Below the pieces are notes generated by a model that saw nothing but the letters and a program-made list of their open reading frames with translations, searched no databases and was not told the DNA's origin. From positions 1-54,000 of the forward strand of contig CASHSZ010000046.1 in the NCBI GenBank assembly GCA_949358305.1: a stretch of 54,000 nt of DNA, given 5' to 3'. Position numbers and translations under genes: made by a program. Source of the DNA: Strigamia acuminata (taxonomy: Eukaryota; Arthropoda; Chilopoda; Geophilomorpha; Linotaeniidae). Shown here in pieces: positions 13,108-23,520 of this stretch (positions are counted from its first letter, which is position 1; the number at the start of each line of letters is the position of its first letter).

Positions 13108-16100
13108 GTAGGTCGGGAAATAGAACGCGTTCGTCCCGGCGAATAGTGGCAGCTGGGGTCGTCGAGTGAGTGGCGGCGGCAGCGGCAACCTCGATGACTC
13201 GCCCCGAAAATAAAGTCCCGCGTCGGCATCCCTTCGTGCGTCCTTCGTCCGTCTAATCCTCGCAGCGCGTGCGGTCGCGTGCATTCTACTCGTGTCCGAT
13301 GTAGCGACCGGTACGAGGTAAAAAAAATATCACACGAAAAAGAAAGACGATTAAAATTTTAATTCTCCGGTTGTGGAACCGACTTCGCGGTTCGTGCTTT
13401 AATCGTTAATTAGATTATCGTCGTCGCAATTTATCGGAATAAAATTTTTACGGAAAATTGACATTTCCGTATTTCATTTTCATCTTTCGGGGGTCTTGCG
13501 CCGTCATAATCGGAGCGAGTCTCGCTCGATGCGTTCGACGGACTTTGTGGGAGTTTCCAGATCGCCAGCGGAACGAGGGGCCGTGGCTCGTCCGAGCGGC
13601 GCAGTACCCGTCGAGTGGCGCGGTACCCGAGTTCTTGCATCCAACGGTGGACACATCTTTGTCGAGAGCACCTCTCGGTCTCAGACCGGCCTTCGGGCCG
13701 GTCAAAAAAAATAAACAAATAAATAAATAAATAAATAAATAAACGAGTCGGCGAATAAAGGCGGTTGGGGTCGCTGGACGGTGGCGGTGGTGGTGGCAGC
13801 GGCAACCCCGACGACTCGTCGCAAAAGATAAGCTCCCGCGCCGGCATCCGTTTGCTCGTCTAAACCTCGCAGTGCGCGTGCGGTCGCGTGCATTCTACTC
13901 GTGTCCGATGTGGCGATCGGCATAGATCACCCGAAAAAGGAAAGACGATTAAAATTTTAATTCTCCGGTCGTGGCACCGACTTTGCGGCTCGTGCTTTAA
14001 CCGTTAATTAGGTTATCTTCGTCGTAATTCGTTGGAATAAAATTTTTATAGAAAATCAGCCGTTATGCATTTTATTTTCATCTTCCGGGGGTCTCGTGCC
14101 GTCGTAGTAGGCGTTAGTTTCAATCATCGCGTTCTACGGATTTTGAGGGGATCCTCAGATCGAGACCAAAGTGAGAGGGCCGTCGCCCCCGTCTCGTGCG
14201 CCGCTCGATCCCCGTTGGATGACAAGATGGCATTCGCCTCTCCCACCCGAGGATCGGTCGGTGGTGCGGTATTTATGCTTGTGCACCAAATGGGTGGTCG
14301 ACAGGTCCCCAATCGGTCTCGGGCTCAGACTGGCCTTCGGGCCGGTCAAAATAACAAATAAATGAATAAATCGGAAATAGAACGCTCCCGTCCCGGCGAG
14401 ACTAGGGGCGGGTGGCGTCGTTGAGCGGCGGCAGCGGCGGCGGTAGCCCCGACGACTCGCCCCGAAAAAAGGCTCCCGCACCGGCATTTCTTCGTCCGTC
14501 TAAACCTCGCAGCGCGCGTGCGGTCGCGTGCATTCTACTCGTGTCCGGTGTGGCGATCGGTACGGGGTAAAAAAAAAATATTACACGCAAAAGGAAAGAC
14601 GATTAAAATTTTAGTTCTCCGGTCGTGGAACCGACTTTGCGGTTCGTGCTTTAACCGTTAATTAGGTTATCTTCGTCGCAACTCGTCGTAATAAAAATTT
14701 CACAGAAAATCAGCCGTTTCGTATTTTATTTTCATCTCACGGTGGTCTGGCGCCGTCATAGTCGACGGAAGTCTCTCCGAACACGTTCAACGGGCTTCAC
14801 GAACGCTTTCAGATCGAATGCGGAACTCGGGCCCGCCGCTTGGTCGAGCGGCGCAGTACCCGCCGAGCGGCGTGGTAGCCGGGTTCTCGCGTATGGCGAT
14901 AGGGGGTCCTTTCTAAACAAACACCTCTCTCGGTCTCAGACTGGCCTTCGGGTCGGTCAAAATAATAAATAAATGAATCGGAAATAGAACGCACCCGTTC
15001 TCGCTCGGTCTACCGGCGAATGGGAGCAGTTGGGGCCGTTGAGCGGCGACGACAGCAGCCCTAACGACTCGTCCCGAAAATAAGTTTCCGCACCGACATC
15101 CGTTCGCTTATTTAAACCCCATGACGCGCGCGTGGTTGCCTGCATTTTTCGGCTTGTTTCGACACGTTTCGACGTCGACGCGCGACCGTGAGCAAAGTCC
15201 TCAGCAACATATGGACATGAGTGTGTCTTTGCTCGCGATCTACGCGTTTGAGCGCGTTACGACGCGCGATAATGCACGTGATGCGATGGGGGTGAGCGCG
15301 ACACGGGCTTTTGGCGCGGGCGTCGGTAATGATGTCCGTCAACGTGGATGAATGTCCGCGAAGTGTTTGGTGTTTATGGCAACGCACCAGGACGCAATTA
15401 ACAACCAACAAGAATTAAAAATATAACTGTTTAACAAAAAGAAACTCCTATAATGTTGAAACAATAAAGAAAACGCAAAATTCAGATTCAAATTTAGATT
15501 TGAATTAGGTCAGATTAGGCCAGGTTGTAGATCCACAGACTCTCGAGACGACAACAAGAAAATAAAAAGGATGCGTTTATCGTTTGTAGGTAGAATCTCG
15601 CGCCGAGTTAAATAAAAGTCTTTAAAAAATAGAAATCGATTTCCCGGTCGTAGAATTAATTTTGTGTCATGTGATCCAGTCATTAATTAGATTTTCGTGG
15701 TAGATGTTGCGTGAAACAAGATCGTGAACGTCTCAATTGGTTTACGATTTAAATTTCATCTCGCAATACACGCTGCACCAACGTAGTCGACGCGAGTTTA
15801 TATCACTGCACTCGATGGGTTTTGTGAGCATTTTTAGACCAATCGATCGTACAGCTTGTTTGCTAGTCTTCCTTTCGAGGTCAGTAGTTAACTCTTTGCA
15901 CTCAATCTGTACGAGTCGCGGTAGCCGGGTTCTTGCATTCTATGATGCTGTTGGTTCCAACGGCGATACGCGTCTCCCGCCTCTCGGTCTCAGACTGGCC
16001 TTCGGGCCGGTCAAAAAAAAAGAAAAAAATTAATAAATAGATAAATAAGTCGGGAACAAAACGCATCCATCCCGACGAATAGTGACAGTTGGGCTCGTTG

Positions 16101-18530
16101 AGCGGCGGCAGCGGCGGCGGTAGCCCCGACGACTCGCCCCGAAAATAAGCTCCCGCACCGGCATTTCTTCGTCCGTCTAAACCTCGCAGCGCGCGTGCGG
16201 TCGCGTGCATTCTACTCGTGTCCGGTGTGGCGATCGGTACGGGGTAAAAAAAAAAATATTACACGCAAAAGGAAAGACGATTAAAATTTTAATTCTCCGG
16301 TCGTGGAACCGACTTTGTGGTTTGCGTTTTAACCGTTAATTAGGTTATCTTCGTCGCACTTTATCGCAATAAAAATTTTATAGGAAACCCGCCGCTCCGC
16401 ATTTTATTTTCACCTCCCGGGGGTCTTGCGCCGTCGTATTCGATGGCAGTCGCCTTCGGTGCGTTCAATTGACCCCGTGAGTGCTTTCGGATCGAGACCG
16501 ATGTGAGAGGTCGACATTCACGCCCCGACGATCGGTGCGGACCACTGGCATTTTTTCACCCATCCGTTTATCGGTCGTCGGTCCGATGCACGCTCCAGCC
16601 AGTGATTTTGTCGACGGGTCTCCGAGAGCGGTCTCGGTCTCAGACTGGCCTTCGGGCCGGTCAAAATAATAAATAAATAAATAAATAAATAAATGGATCG
16701 GAAATAGGTCGCACCCGTCCCGGCGAGAATAAGGGTGGGTGGCGTCGTTGAGCGACGTCAGCGGCAGCGACGTCAGCGGCAGCGACAGCCCCGACGACTA
16801 ACTCGCCCCGAAAATAAGGTCCTGCGCCGGCATCCGTTCGTTCGTTCAAACCTCGCAGCGCTCGTGCGGTCGCGTGCATTCTACTCGTGTCCGACGTGGC
16901 GATCGGTACGGAGTAAAAAAAAAAAAGATCATCAGAGAAAGGAAGACGATTAAAATTTTAATTCTCCAGTCGTGGCACCGACTTTGCGGTTCGTGCTTTA
17001 ACCGTTAATTAGGTTATCTTCGTTGTGGCAGATTCGAATAAAAGTTTTACAAAATAATCGTCGTTTTACATTTTTAAATCATTTCCCAGGGACCGTGTAC
17101 CGTCGCAGTCGATGCGAGTCCCGGTCATCGCATCCGATAGACATTGCGGACGTTTTTCAGATCGAGACTGGAGTACCTGTTGAGTACCAAATGGCCGGTC
17201 GGTCGTTGGTGTGGTTCCGTCTCCTAAAATGTTCGTCGCCATTTTCTGTTGGTCGAGTCGCCTACCATCCAATGGTCGGTCGGTGGGTCTCGGTCTCAGA
17301 CTGGCCTTCGGGCCGGTCAAAATAACAAATAAATGAATAAATCGGAAATAGAACGTCCCCGTCCCGGCCAGAATAGGGGCAGGTGGTGTCGTTGAGCGGC
17401 GTCAGCGGCAGCGACAGCCCGGACGAATCGCCCCGAAAATAAGGTCCTGCGCTGGCATCCGTTTGTTCGTTCAAACCTCGCAGCGCTCGTGCGGTCGCGT
17501 GCATTCTACTCGTGTCCGACGTGGCGATCGGTACGGAGTAAAAAAAAAAAAGATCATCAGAGAAAGGAAGACGATTAAAATTTTAATTCTCCGGTCGTGG
17601 CACCGACTTTGCGGTTCGTACTTTAACCGTTAATTAGGTTATCTTCGTCGTAATTCGTTGGAATAAAAATTTTATAGAAAATGAGCCGTTTCGTATTTTA
17701 TTTTCATCTTCCGGGGGTCTCGCGCCGTCGTTGTGGACGGGAGTCTTCCCGAACACGTTCGATGGGTTTTGCCAACACTTTCAGATCGAACTCGGGACTC
17801 GGGCCCGCCGCTCGGTCGAGCGGCGCACAGTACCCGCCGAGCGGCGCGGTATCCGATATAAAAGGACCCTTGCTTCGCCACGGTCTCAGACTGGCCTTCG
17901 GGCCGGTCAAAATAATAAATAAATAAATAAATAAATAAGTCCGAAAATGGAACGTATCCGTCCCGACGAATAGATGCGGTTGGGGTCGTTGAGCGACAGC
18001 GGCGGCAGCGGCAGCCCCGACGACTCGCCCCGAAAATAAGCTCCCTTACCGGCATTCCTTCGACCGTCTAAACCTCGCAGCATGCGTGCGGTCGCGTGCA
18101 TTCTACTCGTGTCCGATGTGGCGATCGGTACGAGGTAAAAAAAATATCACACGAAAAAAGAAAGACGATTAAAATTTTAATTCTTCGGTCGTGGGACCGA
18201 CTTTGCGGTCCGTGCTTTAACCGTTAATTAGGTTATCTTCGTCGTAATTCGTTGGAATAAAAATTTTATAGAAAATGAGCCGTTTCGTATTTTATTTTCA
18301 TCTTCCGGGGGTCTCGCGCCGTCGTTGTGGACGGGAGTCTTCCCGAACACGTTCGATGGGTTTTGCCAACACTTTCAGATCGAACTCGGGACTCGGGCCC
18401 GCCGCTCGGTCGAGCGGCGCACAGTACCCGCCGAGCGGCGCGGTATTTGATACCCGTCTCTGTAAAAGCAGCCGTGCTTTTTCGGTCTCAGACTGGCCTT
18501 CGGGCCGGTCAAAATAATAAATAAATAAGT
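12091..18530 (+). repeat. Ten-copy head-to-tail array of an approximately 600-bp non-coding unit (copy 1)
   Basis: Units are marked by the head motif CCGGTCGTGGAACCGACTTT or its variants at about 12121, 12704, 13367, 13965, 14619, 15644, 16297, 16966, 17591 and 18185. Each contains, in order: the head; TTAATTAGGTTATCTTCGTC; TATTTTATTTTCATCTTCCG; a GC-rich stretch with the inverted repeat GCCGCTC GGTC GAGCGGC in many units; a variable middle; the hairpin GAC(C/T)GGCC TTCG GG(C/T)CGGTC; an (AAAT)n or similar A-rich tail; and a distal part with GTGCATTCTACTCGTGTCCG. Units differ by substitutions and indels. The 15.6-16.2 kb unit is the most diverged and follows about 370 bp of foreign DNA. Frames shift between units, so this is not coding. 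The hairpin plus microsatellite tail resembles the 3' end of a retroposon (inference). Confidence 0.88.
15120..15600. other. Insertion-like stretch inside the 600-bp unit array
   Basis: The array is interrupted by sequence not found in the other units. A GC-rich part (15120-15360) is followed by an AT-rich part with the near-palindrome AAATTTAGATTTGAATT. Opposing frames of 76 and 99 codons overlap here, neither with a recognisable domain. It is probably an insertion or an older diverged end; I cannot name it. Duplicated at 38040-38520. Confidence 0.4.
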
Positions 18531-19758
18531 CGAGAATGGGCCACCGCCGGCCGGTGGGGCCAATCGTCGCGGGTGGGTGGGGCAGGCAGCCAACCGTCCA
18601 CCGATCGATCGATCGATTGATTGATCGACCGACCAATCAATCGGTTTTCAGATTTCGGGTTTTCACGGGTCCCAGGTTTTTCAGGTTTTTCAGATTTTTC
18701 AGATTTCAGATTTCAGATTTCAGATTTCAGATTTCACATCGAATAATGTACGGAGTCTCTTCGGTGCCATTCTCATTTTGACCGTTAAGGACAGACAGAC
18801 TGCTCCTCGACCAGGACCGACTAATGCGACAACTAGACCCGTCGCCCGTCGCGCGAGCCCGCCTCATTTTTTTCGCTCGTTTATTCACGCTTAGTTTTAA
18901 GAAAAATTTTCAAATTTTACAAATGTACACAAATAAAAAGACCGTTTACTTTTCGCTCCAATTGTTTATTCTTTATACGCCTTTACAACTCTTACGAGAA
19001 GATAAATAGAAAGCGAGAAAATATAATCGATCAACCACGCCGTCGGCGCCTAACCCGAACCCGTAGTCCCCGCTTCGTTCTTCTCCTCCCCGTTCACGGG
19101 ACGGGCCGAACACCGAACACCGAGCGCCGAGCGCTGCGCGGGCACCCGGTGGCGCAACCGGGCAACATGACGCGGCACGATTCAAAACGCCGATCGTTTA
19201 TTCGTTTCATTTTATTTTGTTTCGTTTCGTTTCATTTTATTGTTTCACTTTGTTTTATTTTGTTTCATTTTTTCTTTTTAATTCGCATCGCCGAGCGTCG
19301 CGTCGCAGCGCCGTGACATCGAGGTGAACAGCGGATCAAGCTTTTTCCCGCCATTGTTGTGCCCTTCTCCTTCTTCGCGACGCACACGCGTACATATATC
19401 GGTTCGCTGGACTCCGTAGAGTGGGAAAAACAAACAAACAAACAAACAAAAAAAAAACGAACAAACGAGTAAGTAAGGCTATCCAATCGCATTATTTCTT
19501 AAAAAAAAAACAAACAAACGAGAGAAGAAACGGAACGGGCGAATAAAAACGGCGTGCCATGCGGGACAGCGTGCGTGAGCACGGAGGAGGGGGGAAACCC
19601 CGTCGATATCAAACGACTAGATTCAACGTTGGTTTTGTGGTTACTACTCGCGGCGCTATTATTTGTCCGTCCGTTCGTCCGTTAATCGGTCTAATGAATT
19701 AACCAATTAATTGATTAAACGACCAATTCGTTTATAAGTAGGCGATTGATCGACGAAA
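18531..19758. other. Low-complexity upstream region of the zinc-finger/PHD fragment
   Basis: Contains (GATC/GATT)n at 18603-18640, a TTTCAGA/TTCAGAT tandem repeat at about 18670-18745, CA/TTTCG-rich stretches at 19200-19275, and AAAC repeats at 19430-19520. A minus-strand 29-codon frame starts with a good ATG context near 19350, but nothing supports it as a gene. Just before the next gene there is CAATTAATTGATTAAACGACC, a string shared with the region upstream of the piggyBac gene. Confidence 0.5.
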
Positions 19759-20997
19759 ATGGACGACGAGCAACGAGGAGTGGGCGAAGAACGGACGGGA
19801 GTGAACCCCGAGGGCGGAGGTGTCACGGAGACCCACGCGGAAACAGGCGCCGAGGAGGTGGTGCACGTTTTGTCGTCGCCGAACGGAACAGCGGGAACCG
19901 AGAGCGCGGACCCGGGCGCCAGCCAGTCGTTTCCGAGCACGTTGTCCGGATTGGAAGGTGTACGCAAACCCCGTCCAATGTAAGTACCACGGCGCGACCG
20001 GGTTCGTGCGGGATACCATTTACATTCGTTTTCGTTTTTCGATAGACGACTCGACAGCGACAACGACGACGACAGCGACAATGGCAATGGCAACAACGGC
20101 GGTGGCGGCGACAACGGCAACGGCGGCAACGAAGCCAACGACGGCAACAGCGGCGGTGACGGGGCAACGGGGCGCGAGGTCGAAGCCATGCAAGCCAAGA
20201 TCAACACCCTGGAAGTTGAACTGGAAGAATTGAGGTCGAACCTCGCCAACCACGGCGAAAGACTGGGGGCTCTCGAGGCGATGCTCCCAGTCCCTCCCAG
20301 CGGGTCGCAGTCGCAACAAACAGACTTTGGCTCCTACGACTCTGCGAAGGTGAGCAACGGCGCCCGCCCGTGTCGTCGATTCACTCGTTTTTTCTTCTTC
20401 TTCTTCTTCTTCTTCGTTCAGGACAAGCCCGTTCGCAGCAGGGTGGGGATGTGTTGGCTGTGCCGCAGGAAGCGCGCGAACTACGCCTACGACGACGACG
20501 ACGGCGACGGCGACGACGACGACGGCGATGGGGGCGGATGGAAACCGGCTGGCCCACTCAAGGACATTGGCGATCACTGGCGGAGTGTGCACACCGTAGC
20601 CAGAGACTTTGAGGCGGCCAGGCAATTGCTGCGCGGCCACATCGGCACATTCGACGGCTTTTGCCAGGTACGTATGTATGCATGTGTTTCCTCGCGCGGT
20701 CTCTCGGTGTCGTCGCTGAACAAATCGTATGTTTTTGTTTTTTTTGTTTTTTTTACCCGACAGGAACTGTTTTCGACGACGGAGCACGCGTCCGACTGCC
20801 CTTTGTGCGACACGCAGCCGGATGACCTGAGGCAACATCTTTGGACGAAACATAAATTTTACGTACCGATCGCGACGATAAGGTCGAGCATCGACCAAAG
20901 GGGATGCGACGAACCGAAACTACCGGCGCCGAAACGCCCGGCGCCGCAACGTGTCCCGGATCAACCGAAACGACGAAAGGGCGAGGCAGAAAAGAAG
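19759..20997 (+). pseudogene. 5' fragment (exons 1-4) of the zinc-finger/PHD gene
   Basis: Exons 19759-19979, 20046-20349, 20422-20667 and 20764-20997 are the same as exons 1-4 of the complete gene at 42664-46276, with matching splice sites (GTAAGT, GTGAGC, GTACGT, GTGAAA donors). They encode the acidic N-terminus, the coiled coil and the first two C2H2-like fingers. Intron 4 runs into a (CT)n tract from 21062, after which the sequence no longer matches. The exon that should follow (start of exon 5) is absent downstream. No frameshift is visible in the four exons, so the loss is recent. A read-through product ending in a Ser-Leu repeat from the (CT)n is possible but has no obvious meaning. 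Confidence 0.85.
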
Positions 20998-21058
20998 GTG
21001 AAAGAAAAACGCCTCGGTTTATTCGTTCGTTCATTGATTATTTTAATTTTTTATTCAC

Positions 21059-21061
<3 letters not shown>

Positions 21062-21142
<81 letters not shown>
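21062..21142. repeat. (CT)n microsatellite at duplication breakpoint
   Basis: About 80 bp of CT with one TTT interruption. It corresponds to the (CT)n in intron 4 of the intact gene (43967-44056). Similarity between the two copies ends within it, so the tract is the likely exchange site. Confidence 0.9.
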
Positions 21143-21324
21143 GCGAGATGTGACGCTAGAGCATGTCGGTCGACCGGTGACGCGAAAAAGATTAATGAAT
21201 AAACGACACTAATAATGGCAATAACTGACAACTAATAATTAATAATCAATAATTAATTAATAATCGACGATTAATAATCAATAACCGATAATGATTAGTA
21301 ATAACGACAAACGTCGTCATCGAA

Positions 21325-21600
21325 AATAGCGACGCTTTGTCTCCGGGCCCGGGTGGCCGAGCGGGCAGAGTTACCTGCCGTACGGAGTTGTGGATCGAGG
21401 GTTCGAATCCCGCTCCCGCGAGTTTTCGTTTCTGGCAAAGCTGTATTGTCAAACACGCATTCCATTGACATTGCCATACATTGTGCCGTTTCAGTTTGGT
21501 CCCTTCTTCGTTTCAGATAGTGATGGTGAACACTCTCCCGCGAGGTTGCGGGAGGGTGGGGGGGAGTCGAAAGATTCGGCTCTCCTTTTATTTCTTCGTT
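21325..21600 (+). repeat. tRNA-derived SINE-like element
   Basis: An A-box-like TGGCCGAGCGGG (21354-21365) and a B-box GGTTCGAATCC (21400-21410) lie at tRNA-like spacing, resembling the Leu/Ser class. The anticodon arm does not fold as a standard tRNA. The body has the inverted repeat CTCCCGCGAGGTTGCGGGAG and ends with TCGAAAGATTCGGCTCTCC followed by a T-rich (TTTTA)-type tail. It is closest to the copy at 53180-53465, which shares the CTGGCAAA..CTGTATTGTCAAACA body. Confidence 0.75.
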
Positions 21601-21838
21601 TTATTTTTTTATTTTCATTTACCGTTCTCATCTTTATTTTCATTCTCGTTTTTTATTTTCGTTTACATGTTTCTATTTTTATTTCCACGGTGTGTCGGGA
21701 GGGCGCGCGAAAACCTACTCGCCCAATCTCCGTGGTCGCATTTTCCAAATTTTGTCACTGGATTTCGCGCTTGCGGTGGGGATGGGCGCGCGCAGGCTCC
21801 GTCGTCGTGCCAGAAACTCCACTGTGTGATGTAGTCGC

Positions 21839-21869
<31 letters not shown>

Positions 21870-22044
21870 ACCTAAACCACCACCACCACCACCACCACCA
21901 CCATCGTCGTCTCTTCTCTCCTTTTCTTTTAATTTTTGTTAATTTTTGTTAATTTTTGTTAATTTTGTAATTTTGTAATTTTGTAATTTTGTAATTTTGT
22001 AATTTTTGAAATTTTTATTTTTAACTTTTGAATGTACAAATGTA

Positions 22045-22083
<39 letters not shown>

Positions 22084-22160
22084 ATACAATAATCAGACTT
22101 TATTCTTCAGTCTTAAAAATATAAAAAAAATAAAAAAAAAAAATATTGTAAACCACTCGT
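21601..22160. other. Low-complexity region
   Basis: TTTTATTTTCATT-type DNA, GTC/GCC triplet repeats at 21835-21870, (CCA)n at 21880-21903, (TTTTGTAA)n at 21940-22010 and (AAAT)n at 22045-22085. A minus-strand AATAAA (22099-22104) lies just beyond the stop of the coiled-coil exon to the right and is its likely polyadenylation signal. Confidence 0.55.
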
Positions 22161-22562
22161 TTACGGTCCACGGGGAAATAAATAAATAAATAAATACATA
22201 AATGAATGAATGAATGAATGAATAATTAGAATCGAAGAGTGGCTGTCGTCGTCGTCGTCGCCGCCGTCGCCGCCGGTCCTCTCCTCGCCACCTTTACCAC
22301 CGGTCGCCCCTTTGTCGTCGCCTTCGTCGTCCACCGGCTCCGTATCATCGGCCATCGCTCCCATCCACTTCTTCTCCACCCTCTCCAACATGTTCTCGAA
22401 TCGTTCCTCCGTTCTCGCCAGCATCGCTTCCAATTTTGCCTCCGTCCTCGCCATCATCTTCTCGACCATCGCCTCCAGCGCCGTCTCCTCGCTCTTCTTT
22501 TCACTCGGTGTCGGTGGCGGCGGCGGCGGCGGTGGTCGCGCAGACGCACCCCCTCGACGCAA
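22161..22562 (-). pseudogene. 3' terminal exon of a coiled-coil protein gene
   Basis: Reading leftward, a long pyrimidine tract ends in TTTTTCGCTAG at 22563 and is followed by an open frame of 133 codons. It lacks an ATG at its start, as expected for an internal or terminal exon. The product begins with a Pro run (PPPPPPPP), continues with a heptad-like coiled coil containing repeats of MxARTEAKLEAML type, then an acidic Gly/Asp-rich tail. The last 20 codons read through a (TTCA)n tract and may be a natural but poorly constrained C-terminus. A polyadenylation signal lies 57 bp beyond the stop. Upstream exons are missing: the intron's (CT)n tract (the (GA)n on the plus strand) ends at a palindromic junction at 22755. 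I do not recognise the gene. Confidence 0.45.
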
Positions 22563-22583
22563 CTAGCGAAAAAAAAAAAAAAA

Positions 22584-22754
<171 letters not shown>

Positions 22755-22796
22755 GAGTGCACTGTTCACGCGCCCACATGCGTGAACAGTGCACTC
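22755..22796. repeat. Perfect 17-bp palindrome with 8-bp loop
   Basis: GAGTGCACTGTTCACGC (22755-22771), loop GCCCACAT, then GCGTGAACAGTGCACTC (22780-22796). The right arm and what follows match 29113 onward and 53886 onward. The left arm matches inverted modules such as 24484-24500. It looks like a head-to-head junction of two modules. Confidence 0.95.
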
Positions 22797-23265
22797 GCCC
22801 TCCGCGCCCCGTCGGCGTAGGCGCCGGCCGTCCCCCCTCTCTCTCTCTCTCTCTCTCCTCTCTCTCTTCCGCCCGGGAATCGCCCTTCCGCCCGTCACCG
22901 AATTTTGTCAATATCTGATAAATTTCCACAGAATTGCAGCGACATTGTACGGGATATTTCTGCCCGATTTGACGGACTTATGTAAAACATTGCTGAAATT
23001 CCGTGGAAATTTATAAAATATTGACAAAGGTTGGTGACCGACCCACGGCGCGTTGCGGCGCGGTCGGAGCACGCGACCCGATCCCCCCCTCCCCCCGTCC
23101 CCAAAAAACCACGCCTCGAGGAACCCCGAGGTTCGGTTTCCGACCGGGTCGCCTCTTGATCCGACCCGGGGCGCGTCACGGCGCGGTCGAAGGACGGCCC
23201 TCGCCCCCAAAAACCACACTCCGGGTCACGTGGTCTCGCACCCGACTCTCTCAGTTTTCCCGTTA
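22797..23265 (+). repeat. AT foldback module plus GC-rich module
   Basis: The stretch 22899-23030 is a foldback: AAATTTCCACAGAATTGCAG on the left is matched in reverse complement by CTGAAATTCCGTGGAAATTT on the right, around a loop with TTTCTGCCCGATTTGACGG. Then come two GC-rich submodules with C-runs, CCAAAAACCACACTCCGGGT and CACGTGGTCTCGCACCCGAC. The whole is repeated at 29135-29600 (offset 6339) with only a few differences. No gene. Confidence 0.85.
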
Positions 23266-23520
23266 CGGGATCATGACGGGCCGTTACGGGATCGTGACGG
23301 GACCGTCGGCGGCCCGTTAACGGCTTGTACGGGCCGTTACGGGATCGTGACGGGACCGTCGGCGGCCCGTTAACGGCCCGTGCGAGCCGTTACGGGATCG
23401 TGACGGGACCGTCGGCGGCCCGTTAACGGCCCGTGCGGGCCGTTTTCGACCCGTTGCGGCCGTTTTCGACCCGTTGCGGCCCGTTTTCGACCCGTTACGG
23501 TCCTTGGCCGTAACGGGCCG
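23266..23520. repeat. Short satellite block between inverted arms
   Basis: About 255 bp of the satellite (GACGGGATCGTGACGGGACC, GGCCCGTTAACGG) plus a variant GCCCGTTTTCGACCCGTT. The GC module to the left (about 23185-23260) and that to the right (23530-23640) are in inverted orientation. Confidence 0.85.

Larger units (their letters stand above)
9188..21061. repeat. Large segmental duplication, copy 1
   Basis: This segment is nearly identical to 32108-43966. The offset is 22920 up to about 16.75 kb and 22905 beyond it. The change is one 15-bp repeat unit (GACGTCAGCGGCAGC) present twice here and once in copy 2. I saw one clear substitution (TTGTTTATTC here at about 18967, TTATTTATTC in copy 2). 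The left end is in satellite and the right end is in the (CT)n tract of an intron. It carries the acidic-protein gene, the 600-bp unit array and exons 1-4 of the zinc-finger/PHD gene. Confidence 0.97.

Noticed and set aside
12981-13284. FIYLFIYLF-type frames in several places
   Set aside because: They are translations of (AAAT)n or (ATTT)n microsatellites.
15112-15411. Opposing 76- and 99-codon frames in the interrupted unit
   Set aside because: They overlap on both strands with no motif, inside repeat DNA, and cannot be separated from chance in GC-rich sequence.
19265-19492. Small minus-strand frame with a 29-codon product from a good ATG context
   Set aside because: Very short, low-complexity surroundings, no family resemblance. 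Its conservation in the second copy only reflects the recent duplication.
21354-21420. Functional tRNA gene (Leu/Ser-like) and the four similar sites at 47005, 47452, 47866 and 53215
   Set aside because: A and B boxes are good, but no proper anticodon arm or matched acceptor stem could be drawn. Each is followed by the same non-tRNA body and tail, as in a SINE.
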